A model generated the notes under the pieces. It was given only the letters and a program-made list of their open reading frames with translations. It searched no databases and was not told the DNA's origin. A program made the translations under genes and the position numbers. Of a stretch of 5,671 nt of DNA, positions 1-5,279 are shown in pieces (position 1 is the first letter of the stretch; the number at the start of each line of letters is the position of its first letter). This stretch comes from Acidobacteriota bacterium (GTDB lineage: Bacteria > Acidobacteriota > Thermoanaerobaculia > Thermoanaerobaculales > Thermoanaerobaculaceae): assembly GCA_027458945.1 (NCBI GenBank), contig DAIDOU010000013.1:1-5671 (forward strand), in the 5' to 3' direction.

Positions 1-500
1 ACGAGCGAGGAGAGGTCGTCGGCCAGCTCGGTGATGCGGAAGAGGAACGTCTTGCCGAGGTAGGCGTCGACGTTGCGCGGGAAGCCGAGGTCGATCTGGG
101 ACATCGGGCAGAACGCGCGCAGCCCCGCGATCGAGACGTCGTAGCCGCCCTTGTTGCGGCCGGTGACCTTGCCCTCGACCGGCACGGAGTTGGCGTGGGC
201 CCCGCGCAGCGCCTCGCGGTCGCGCCGCTCGATGGCAAGGCTGTGCGACACCCGCAACTCGGGCGAGAGCGCGATGATCACCGCATCCAGGCCGTCGCCC
301 GGGCGCAGCTCTCCGAGCTCGGTGCGGTCCATGACCGCCTCGGACTTGCCGCCGACGGCGATCAGGGCGATGTCCCCGTGGACGGCCATGACCGCGCCGG
401 TGACCAGCTGCCCGATCTCGAGTTCATCCTGCTGGAACGATTGCGCCAGGGCCTCAGCGAAGCTCTGGTCGGTGGGGGTTGGGCTATTCTCGTTGCTCAT
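1..500 (-). CDS. S1-domain RNA-binding protein, ribosomal protein S1-like (partial, 3' end off window)
   Basis: This open frame starts at ATG 500-498 and stays open to the left edge, giving 166 residues of an incomplete protein. An acidic, glutamine-rich N-terminus (residues 1-28) is followed by a first S1 OB-fold repeat from about residue 29 (IGQLVTGAVMAV, then GGKSEAVMDRTEL) and a second from about residue 106 (VPVEGKVTGRNKGGYDVSI, then LRAFCPMSQID). The 'KGGYDVSIAGLRAFCPMSQID' type motif is typical of tandem S1 repeats in ribosomal protein S1 and its bacterial relatives. S1 proteins bind mRNA on the 30S subunit and help initiate translation; shorter relatives may be general RNA binders. 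The start is supported by a Shine-Dalgarno AAGGA (513-509 on the minus strand) 8 nt upstream. Because only the N-terminus is visible, a true rpsA cannot be told from a shorter multi-S1 paralogue. The S1 fold itself is very likely; the exact name is not. Confidence 0.88.
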   Translation of the reverse strand, partial: MSNENSPTPTDQSFAEALAQSFQQDELEIGQLVTGAVMAVHGDIALIAVGGKSEAVMDRTELGELRPGDGLDAVIIALSPELRVSHSLAIERRDREALRGAHANSVPVEGKVTGRNKGGYDVSIAGLRAFCPMSQIDLGFPRNVDAYLGKTFLFRITELADDLSSL

Positions 501-558
501 CGGCCTGTCCTTGCCGCCTGGTGATGCTCCAGGCGCAGCCCCTCGGGCTGAGCGGTGC

Positions 559-564
559 ATTCTA
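559..564 (-). promoter_or_regulatory. Possible -10 element for the S1-domain gene
   Basis: Read on the minus strand, this is TAGAAT, one mismatch from TATAAT, in one of the few AT-richer patches of the intergenic region and about 60 nt upstream of the S1 gene start. No good TTGACA-like -35 box is seen 16-18 nt further upstream, where the sequence is GC-rich. The call is weak and rests on one hexamer. Confidence 0.25.
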
Positions 565-600
565 CACCCATTCGCCCCGGCCGGCGGCGCCCGTGCCCGA

Positions 601-624
601 GCCGGGGAGGCCGCGCCTCCCGGC
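601..624. other. GC-rich hairpin in the divergent intergenic region
   Basis: GCC at 601-603 plus GGGAGG at 605-610 can pair with CCTCCC (616-621) plus GGC (622-624), giving a 9-bp stem with one bulged G and a CCGCG loop. A competing stem is also possible: CCCCGGC at 575-581 with GCCGGGG at 601-607. No T-run follows, so it is not a standard intrinsic terminator. In DNA this GC-rich such stems occur by chance, so no function is claimed. The rest of 501-787 shows no other gene or clear promoter. Confidence 0.3.
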
Positions 625-775
625 GGGGTTGTCCCGTGCGGTACCATGATCGCAACGACAGAAGGGAGGGCCGGTGGAAGAAAAGCCCCAGGGTTGCGCG
701 CGCGTCACCAGAGCCGTCCTGGGCGAGGAGCGGGCCGAGGCTCCCGCGGTGACGCAACCGGTGCAAGAAACGGAC

Positions 776-782
776 AAGGAGG
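776..782 (+). promoter_or_regulatory. Shine-Dalgarno deciding the peroxiredoxin start
   Basis: AAGGAGG lies 5 nt before ATG 788. It is a full match to the anti-Shine-Dalgarno and favours this start over the in-frame GTG at 674, which also has a GGGAGG 4 nt upstream (664-669). Confidence 0.8.
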
Positions 783-787
783 CACGG

Positions 788-1390
788 ATGGCGGCACGCG
801 TCGGCGGCAAGGCGCCGGACTTCACGGCTCCGGCGTACCACAGGGGGGCGTTCACCAGCGTTCAGCTCTCCAAGTCGTTCGGGAAGTGGATCCTGCTCTG
901 CTTCTACCCCGGCGACTTCACCTTCGTTTGAGCGACCGAAGTGTCGGCGGTCGCCGACAAGTACAAGGAGCTGCAGCAGCTCGGCGTCGAAGTCTTCTCC
1001 GTCAGCGTGGACAGCCACTTCGTCCACAAGATGTGGAACGATCACGAGCTGACCAAGATGGTCGAGGGCGGCGTCCCGTTCCACATGCTCGCCGACCAGG
1101 CCGGCCACATCGGCCGGGCGTACGGCGTCTACGACGAGGGGCAGGGGATCGAGCTGCGCGGCCGCTTCATCATCGACCCCGACGGCGTGATCCAGGCGAT
1201 GGAGGTGCTGACGCCGCCGGTAGGCCGTAAGTTCGCCGAGACGGTGCGCCAGATCCGGGCGTTCCAGCTGGTCCGCGCCAGCAAGGGGACCGAGGCCACA
1301 CCGGCCGGCTGGATGCCCGGCGAGGCCGTCCTCAAGCCGGGCCCGGATCTCGTCGGCAACGTCTGGAAGGTGTGGAAGCCGCACGAGTAA
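788..1390 (+). CDS. prxU: Selenocysteine-containing peroxiredoxin (AhpC/Prx1 type), TGA 929-931 read as Sec
   Basis: Cytoplasmic thiol/selenol peroxidase that reduces H2O2 and organic hydroperoxides. Reading TGA 929-931 as selenocysteine gives one continuous 200-residue protein, the normal length for AhpC/Prx1 proteins. The frame is the same on both sides of the TGA. The active-site stretch FYPGDFTFV-U-ATEV (residues 39-52) matches FYPxDFTFVCPTE, so Sec48 takes the place of the peroxidatic Cys. Pro41 and Thr45 of the PxxxTxxC motif are kept, as is the GR (Arg147) near the active site. The C-terminus, EATPAGWMPGEA then LKPGPDLVGNV, follows AhpC (EVCPAKWKEGEA then LVGKI), but the resolving Cys is Thr171. 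The only cysteine is Cys38. The start at ATG 788 is set by AAGGAGG and by homology (MAARVGGKAPDFTAPAY). A SECIS hairpin follows the TGA. The gene probably heads an operon with the DUF523 gene 32 nt downstream. The symbol follows the known Sec-peroxiredoxin PrxU and is given from family resemblance. Confidence 0.93.
929..931 (+). other. In-frame UGA recoded as selenocysteine (Sec48)
   Basis: This TGA sits exactly at the peroxidatic cysteine codon of a peroxiredoxin whose family conservation continues unbroken in the same frame on both sides. It is followed by GCG ACC GAA (Ala-Thr-Glu) where Cys-peroxiredoxins usually have Pro-Thr-Glu. Sec replacing a catalytic Cys, with a SECIS-like hairpin next to it, is the standard signature of a bacterial selenoprotein. 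Confidence 0.92.
942..959 (+). promoter_or_regulatory. Bacterial SECIS element (SelB-binding hairpin)
   Basis: TGTCGGC (942-948) pairs perfectly with GCCGACA (953-959), leaving the tetraloop GGTC (949-952). The stem begins 10 nt after the TGA. In the known E. coli fdhF SECIS, the minimal 17-nt hairpin starts 11 nt after UGA and also has a GGUC loop, whose G and U contact SelB. Here the loop G and U fall at positions 22 and 23, counting the U of UGA as 1, against 23 and 24 in fdhF. The bulged U of fdhF is absent. The hairpin is inside the coding sequence, as expected for bacteria, and encodes residues 52-58. Confidence 0.88.
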
Positions 1391-1411
1391 CCGCGGGGCG
1401 CCGGGCGGCGC

Positions 1412-1417
1412 GGGAGG
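1412..1417 (+). promoter_or_regulatory. Shine-Dalgarno for the DUF523-DUF1722 gene
   Basis: GGGAGG lies 5 nt upstream of GTG 1423. It selects this start over an in-frame ATG at 1372 that lies inside the end of the peroxiredoxin gene. Confidence 0.65.
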
Positions 1418-1422
1418 CGGCG

Positions 1423-2379
1423 GTGGGTGAGGTCGAGCCCCCGATCCGGATCGGGGTGTCGTCGTGCCTGCTCGGGTGCAAGGTGCGCTACGACGGCGGG
1501 CACAAGCGTGACGACTTCCTCGTCGATACGTTCGGCCAGTGGGTCCAATGGGTGCCGGTCTGCCCCGAGGTCGAGGTCGGGATGGGGACGCCGCGCGAGT
1601 CGATCCGGCTGGTCGCGGGCGGCGACGGCGTCCGGCTGCTCGCCCCCAAGAGCGGCTCCGACTGGACCGAGGCGATGGCGTCGTTCGCCGCCGAGCGGGT
1701 CGCGAGGCTCGCGGACGAAGAGTTGTGCGGCTACGTGCTGAAGAAGGACTCGCCGACGTGCGGCATGGAGCGGGTCAAGGTGTACGGCGCCGGGATGCCC
1801 GCGCGGTCCGGGCGCGGCGTATTCGCCGCGGCGCTGCTCGCCCGCTTCCCCCACCTCCCCGTCGAGGAGGAAGGTCGCCTGTGCGACCCGCGGTTGCGCG
1901 ACAACTTCGTCGAGCGGGTGTTCGCCTACCACCGCCTGCGGCGGCTGTTCAGCGGGCGCTGGACGGTGGGCCGGCTGGTGGCGTTCCACACCGCGCACAA
2001 GCTGCAGCTGATGGCGCACAGCCCGGCGGCGTACGCGGCGCTCGGCCGGGCGGTCGCCGGGGCTCGGGCGACGCCGCGCGACGAGCTGCGGCGCGGGTAC
2101 GAGGCGGGTTTCATGGCCGGCCTGGCCACGATGGCGACGCCCAGGCGCCACGTCAACGTGCTCCACCACATCCTCGGCTACTTCAAGCGGCTCGTCGACG
2201 CCGGCAGTCGCGCCGAGCTTGTCGCGCTCATCGAGGACTACCGCAACGGCCTGGTACCGCTGGTGGTGCCGGTCACGCTCGTGCGGCACTACGTGCGCCT
2301 CTTCGACGTCGGCTACCTCGCGGGCCAGACCTACCTCGAGCCGCACCCCAAGGAGCTGATGCTGCGCAACCACGTCTGA
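1423..2379 (+). CDS. DUF523-DUF1722 fusion protein, putative Fe-S desulfidase-like (YbgA-type C-terminus)
   Basis: The protein is 318 residues from GTG 1423, the usual size for DUF523-DUF1722 fusions. The DUF523 domain spans about residues 9-150 and shows the family motifs GVSSCLLGCKVRYDG (11-25), VPVCPEVEVGMGTPRE (44-59) and LKKDSPTCG (106-114). Their cysteines Cys15, Cys47 and Cys113 are in the three conserved positions. DUF523 is the family of TudS thiouracil desulfidase, in which three cysteines hold a [4Fe-4S] cluster that removes sulfur from a thiolated base, so a cluster is likely here; the substrate is not known. The DUF1722 domain spans about 188-305 (LVAFHTAHKLQLMAHSP, then HVNVLHHILGYFKR and GLVPLVVPVTLVRHY) and resembles E. 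coli YbgA, whose role is unclear. No signal peptide or membrane segment is seen, so it should be cytoplasmic. It follows the selenoperoxiredoxin by 32 nt on the same strand, suggesting co-transcription. The family call is firm; the reaction is inferred. Confidence 0.9.
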   Translation: MGEVEPPIRIGVSSCLLGCKVRYDGGHKRDDFLVDTFGQWVQWVPVCPEVEVGMGTPRESIRLVAGGDGVRLLAPKSGSDWTEAMASFAAERVARLADEELCGYVLKKDSPTCGMERVKVYGAGMPARSGRGVFAAALLARFPHLPVEEEGRLCDPRLRDNFVERVFAYHRLRRLFSGRWTVGRLVAFHTAHKLQLMAHSPAAYAALGRAVAGARATPRDELRRGYEAGFMAGLATMATPRRHVNVLHHILGYFKRLVDAGSRAELVALIEDYRNGLVPLVVPVTLVRHYVRLFDVGYLAGQTYLEPHPKELMLRNHV

Positions 2380-2428
2380 GCGGGCCGCCGACTTGAGCGG
2401 GTCGTGCCTCGGGTGTAACTTCGGGTGA

Positions 2429-3712
2429 GTGGAGCCGACATCGCTACGGCAGCTCGCGGCGCTCGCGCCTCCGGACGCGCTCAAGATCGTGCTCGTGCTC
2501 TTCCTCTCCTTCCTGCTCGGGTTCGAGCGCGAGGGGCGCAAGGCGCACGGCGGGCACTACATCTTCGGCGGCGTCCGGACGTTCCCGCTGCTCGGGCTGC
2601 TCGGGTACACGATGGCGCTGTTGGCCGGCGGCCAGATGCTCCCGGTAGCGCTCGGCCTCGTCGTGATCGGCGCGTTCCTCCTCGTGTCCTACCGGCACAA
2701 ACTTGCGAGTGCGGAGGACGCCGGCGTCACCACCGAGATTTCCGGCCTCGTCGCCTACCTGCTCGGCGCCGTTGTCTTCTCCGGCTACTACTGGGTCGCC
2801 GTCACGGTCGTGGTGCTCTCGCTGCTGCTGCTCGAGCTCAAGACCGCGCTTGAGGGGCTGAGCGAGCGGCTCCCGGCGGAGGACGTGATCACCTTCACGA
2901 AGTTCCTCCTCTTGACGGTCGTGATCCTGCCGGCGGTCCCGAACCGGGAGTTCGGGCCGTTCCAGCTGAACCCGTTCCGGACCTGGCTGGTGGTCGCGGC
3001 GGTGAGCGGGATCTCGTACGGCAGCTACGTCCTGCAGCGGCTGACCAGGAGGCGGGGTGGAGTCGTGCTGGCGGCGCTGCTCGGCGGGGGCTACTCCTCG
3101 ACCGTGATGACGGTGGCGCTGGCCCGGCGCGCGCGGCGCGAGAACCGGCCGAACCTCTTCGCCGGGTCGATGCTGCTCGCCTCCGGCACGATGTACCTGC
3201 GGGTGCTCGCCCTCCTCGCCATCTTCAGCCGCGCGCTCGCGGCGCGGGTGGCGGTGCCGTTCCTCCTCCTCGGGGCGGCGGCGATCCTCGGGGGGTTCCT
3301 GTGGTCGCGCCGGCCCGACCCGGTGCGCGGCGCGCTCGAACGCGAGTACGAGGTGGCGAACCCGCTGGAGCTGCGGGCCGCGTTCCTCTTCGCCGGCATC
3401 TTCGTGGCGTTGCTGGTCGTCACCAAGCTTGTCCTCGGAGCGTTCGGCACCCCCGGCGTGCTCGCGCTCGCCGGGTTGATGGGTGTCACCGACGTCGACC
3501 CCTTCATCATGGGGTTGACCCAGACGGCCGGCGTCAGCACCGCACTGGCCGTCGCGGCGGCGGCCGTGGTCGTGGCCACAGCCAGCAACAACCTCGTCAA
3601 GGGGATCTACGCGTTCGCGTTCGCCGACCGACCGACCGGGCTCCGCGGCCTGGTGGCGCTGGCCGGACTCGCGCTCGTGGGTTTGCTGCCGCTGCTCGTG
3701 ATCGCACACTAG
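2429..3712 (+). CDS. MgtC/SapB family, DUF4010 integral membrane protein
   Basis: The protein has 427 residues, the normal length for the two-domain MgtC-DUF4010 family. The MgtC/SapB domain (about 15-145) has LLGFEREGR (29-37) and GGVRTFPLLGLLGY (47-60), the family's signature pair, then GVTTEISGLVAYLLG (99-113). The DUF4010 domain (about 185-400) has GGGYSSTVMTVALARRAR (219-236), GVTDVDPFIMGLTQ (352-365) and SNNLVKGIYA (386-395). Many hydrophobic stretches, including about 18-32, 50-66, 71-87, 105-136, 158-170, 186-200, 244-265, 274-291, 317-336, 341-351, 368-384 and 406-425, indicate about a dozen membrane segments in the inner membrane. The function of this group is not established; MgtC itself modulates ATP synthase and Mg2+ or phosphate homeostasis in pathogens and should not be carried over directly. 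The GTG start at 2429 has only a weak upstream SD. The TAG stop at 3710-3712 is part of the end of the palindrome that follows. The start is 49 nt after the preceding gene. Confidence 0.9.
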   Translation: MEPTSLRQLAALAPPDALKIVLVLFLSFLLGFEREGRKAHGGHYIFGGVRTFPLLGLLGYTMALLAGGQMLPVALGLVVIGAFLLVSYRHKLASAEDAGVTTEISGLVAYLLGAVVFSGYYWVAVTVVVLSLLLLELKTALEGLSERLPAEDVITFTKFLLLTVVILPAVPNREFGPFQLNPFRTWLVVAAVSGISYGSYVLQRLTRRRGGVVLAALLGGGYSSTVMTVALARRARRENRPNLFAGSMLLASGTMYLRVLALLAIFSRALAARVAVPFLLLGAAAILGGFLWSRRPDPVRGALEREYEVANPLELRAAFLFAGIFVALLVVTKLVLGAFGTPGVLALAGLMGVTDVDPFIMGLTQTAGVSTALAVAAAAVVVATASNNLVKGIYAFAFADRPTGLRGLVALAGLALVGLLPLLVIAH

Positions 3713-3892
3713 GAGCCTGTCGCGCATAGGCTCCGGCTGCGGCTCGCGCTGGCATCCCGCTGGCTGCGTTGGCCTGCGCGAAATGTCCTCGACGTAGGCT
3801 ACAGCTACGTCTGTGGGCATTTCGCTTGTCCGCCTTGCCAGCGGGCGCCATCGCGACCCTCGCTTTCGTCGCTATGCGCGACAGGCTCCTAG
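3709..3892. repeat. 184-bp imperfect palindrome, MITE-like element or large terminator hairpin
   Basis: The ends, 3709-3729 and 3872-3892, are perfect 21-bp inverted repeats. Inside, further pairs stay in register around a centre at about 3801: CCCGCTGGC (3756-3764) with 3837-3845, GCGAAATG (3778-3785) with 3818-3825, and GACGTAG (3791-3797) with 3805-3811 around a 7-nt loop. The regions between the pairs have diverged. Taking GGAGCC...GGCTCC as the element, it is flanked by TA on both sides, as for TA-targeting elements (IS630/Tc1-mariner type). No transposase is present, so it would be a non-autonomous MITE. It fills most of the gap between two convergent genes, so a two-way terminator role is also possible. 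Short open frames across it exist on both strands but look like by-products of the palindrome. Confidence 0.8.
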
Positions 3893-3905
3893 CGGGCGGC
3901 CGGCC

Positions 3906-5030
3906 TCACCAGCCCCGCACCGGGCACCACTCCCCGACCACCTCGCCGCCGCGCAGCACGGCGTAGCGGCCGAACAGCGCCGCGGCGAGGCAGGAGTGGT
4001 TGGGGACGATACGCAGCAGCGCCCCGATCGGGAACGCTCCCGCCGCGAGCGGACGCGGCGAGCGCACGATGCCGTGTTCCTGCGACAGCGACGTCACCCG
4101 CCAGCCGGCGAGCGGCTCCCCCGCCGCGGTGCACGGGATGCCGAAGCCGCACCGCGGGTCGACCTGCACCGGGCCGGGGTCGCTCGACAGCGCGAGCGCG
4201 CCGCCGTCCACGAGCAGCTCACGGCGCTCGGGGTAGCGCCCGATGACCCGCACCAGCACCGAGAACGCCACGTCGGCCAGTGCGCAGCTCCCGAGCGCGA
4301 CCTGGGTCGCGTCGAAGAACACGTAGTTGCCGGGCCGCACCTCGGTGATGCCGGTCAGCTCGTCGGCGACGGCGAGCGTCGGCGTCGAGCCGATGCTCAC
4401 CTCCCCGACCGGCACCCCGGCCGCGCGAAGCCGGACCGCGAACGCGACCATCACGTCGCGCTCGGCCGCGGCGACGGCGCGGACCTCCTCGGCCGTGCGG
4501 CACCTGTACGCGTGACCGGCGTGCGTGAGGATGCCGCGGAAGTCGAGGTGCGGCGAGGCCGCCAGGCGCGCCGCGAGCGCGACGCTCTCTGCGCGATCCG
4601 GGTCGACGCCGGCGCGATGGTAGCCGCAGTCCACCTTGAGGAACACCGACAGCCGCACGTTGCGGTCGCGGGCGCACGCCGCCGCCGCGGCGGCGGCGTC
4701 CGGGTGGTCGACGAGCAGGTTGAGGCGCTCGACCCGGCGCGCGAGGTCGGCCGCCGCGGCCAGCTTGGCGGGCGCGATCGGCACCGCGTACGTGATGTCG
4801 GCAAACCCGCCCGCCACGAAGAACTCCGCCTCGGCCAGCGTCGAGACCGTGATCCCGCCGAACGACCCTCGCGTCTGGATGCGCGCCGCCTCGAGCGTCT
4901 TGTGCGTCTTGACGTGCGGCCGCAGGCGCACGCCCAGGCGGGCGGCCCGCTGTGCCATGCGCGACGCGTTGCGCTCGAGCCTGGCGAGGTCAACCAGCGC
5001 CGCGGGTGTTGAAAGCCGCTCAATCCCCAC
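3906..5030 (-). CDS. PLP-dependent D-serine dehydratase / D-threonine aldolase-like enzyme (fold type III)
   Basis: This is a cytoplasmic PLP enzyme that probably deaminates D-serine (to pyruvate and ammonia) or cleaves a D-3-hydroxy amino acid. From GTG 5030 it is 374 residues, a normal length. The alanine-racemase-like N-terminal barrel starts with STPAALVDLARLERN (7-21). RPHVKTHKTLEAA (37-49) holds the PLP lysine (probably Lys41), and SIGSTPT (212-218) is the phosphate-binding loop. The C-terminal domain has QEHG (317-320) and PNHSC (343-347); His345 and Cys347 match the zinc ligands of eukaryotic-type D-serine dehydratase. HPGNY-like RPGNYVFFD (232-240) and the C-terminal PVRGW also resemble that enzyme, which favours D-serine dehydratase over D-threonine aldolase; substrate cannot be settled by sequence. 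GTG 5030 has no good SD. An in-frame GTG at 5069 has GGAG 6 nt upstream and would add 13 residues. The gene converges with the DUF4010 gene across the palindrome. Confidence 0.9.
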   Translation of the reverse strand: MGIERLSTPAALVDLARLERNASRMAQRAARLGVRLRPHVKTHKTLEAARIQTRGSFGGITVSTLAEAEFFVAGGFADITYAVPIAPAKLAAAADLARRVERLNLLVDHPDAAAAAAACARDRNVRLSVFLKVDCGYHRAGVDPDRAESVALAARLAASPHLDFRGILTHAGHAYRCRTAEEVRAVAAAERDVMVAFAVRLRAAGVPVGEVSIGSTPTLAVADELTGITEVRPGNYVFFDATQVALGSCALADVAFSVLVRVIGRYPERRELLVDGGALALSSDPGPVQVDPRCGFGIPCTAAGEPLAGWRVTSLSQEHGIVRSPRPLAAGAFPIGALLRIVPNHSCLAAALFGRYAVLRGGEVVGEWCPVRGW

Positions 5031-5087
5031 GGCGGCGAGGGTAGCAGAGCGACGGCCGGCGGCCGGCACCGACCGCTCCGAGAGACC

Positions 5088-5111
5088 CCGTGTCTTCGCC
5101 GGCGGACACGG
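5088..5111. other. Hairpin in the upstream region of the D-serine dehydratase-like gene
   Basis: CCGTGTC (5088-5094) pairs perfectly with GACACGG (5105-5111) around a 10-nt GC-rich loop. It would fall in the 5' leader of the minus-strand gene, just upstream of the possible GTG 5069 start and its GGAG. No T-run follows on either strand. It could be a regulatory hairpin or an operator, or chance in GC-rich DNA. Confidence 0.3.
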
Positions 5112-5191
5112 TCGCCAGGCCAAGTGCCTCCGGCGCACGATCGCCGCTCGCGGCGGCGTGCTGCCGCGGCCTTCGCGCGCCCCCATGGCGG

Positions 5192-5207
5192 TGGCACGCT
5201 CTATGCT
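5192..5207 (+). promoter_or_regulatory. Probable sigma-54 (-24/-12) promoter
   Basis: TGGCACG (5192-5198), 4 nt, then ATGCT (5203-5207) matches the RpoN consensus TGGCACG-N4-TTGCW with one mismatch. The key GG (5193-5194) and GC (5205-5206) are exactly 10 nt apart. It lies on the plus strand about 75-90 nt upstream of the exported-protein start at 5280 and next to one of the few AT-rich patches (5201-5216). Transcription would start near 5218. No enhancer-binding site was identified. A sigma-70 reading of the AT-rich patch (TATGCT at 5202-5207) is possible but lacks a -35 box. Confidence 0.5.
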
Positions 5208-5268
5208 TAATCATTGGTGAAGGTCGTACCGGCGAGCGCCGGGCCAAAGCGGCCGCGGCGCACCGGAA

Positions 5269-5275
5269 GAGGAGG
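5269..5275 (+). promoter_or_regulatory. Shine-Dalgarno of the exported-protein gene
   Basis: GAGGAGG ends 4 nt before ATG 5280 and fixes that start. The spacing is slightly short. Confidence 0.65.
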
Positions 5276-5279
5276 CCGT

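Noticed and set aside
629..650. TTGTCC followed by CATGAT as a sigma-70 promoter for the peroxiredoxin.
   Set aside because: The spacing between the hexamers is only about 10 nt, and no alternative -10 lies at 16-18 nt.
929..931. Reading the TGA as a true stop, making the peroxiredoxin a pseudogene or two separate genes.
   Set aside because: The frame is unbroken on both sides, the TGA lies exactly at the catalytic Cys, every other conserved stretch is intact apart from the resolving Cys, and a SECIS-like hairpin lies at the right distance. The downstream fragment would have no sensible start codon or SD of its own.
151..1230. Open frame of about 359 codons on the plus strand spanning the S1 gene and the peroxiredoxin.
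   Set aside because: It runs opposite one recognised gene and out of frame with another, and its translation becomes Arg/Gly-rich without motifs.
1129..2541. Long antisense open frame of about 470 codons across the peroxiredoxin and DUF523 genes.
   Set aside because: It is Arg/His/Pro-rich low-complexity sequence typical of antisense frames in GC-rich DNA, has no motif, and overlaps well-supported genes.
2444..3820. Long antisense open frame of about 458 codons opposite the DUF4010 gene.
   Set aside because: The translation is rich in Glu, Arg, His and Gln and without domain features. The plus-strand membrane protein is a strong family match.
3769..3966. Short open frame running out of the palindrome on the plus strand.
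   Set aside because: It is made of palindrome sequence; both strands of the repeat encode similar short peptides (such as MRDRLL) for that reason, and there is no SD or known homology.
4219..4677. Second open frame on the minus strand inside the D-serine dehydratase-like gene.
   Set aside because: It is an alternate frame of a gene with clear PLP and zinc motifs, and gives only an Arg/Gly/Ala-rich translation.
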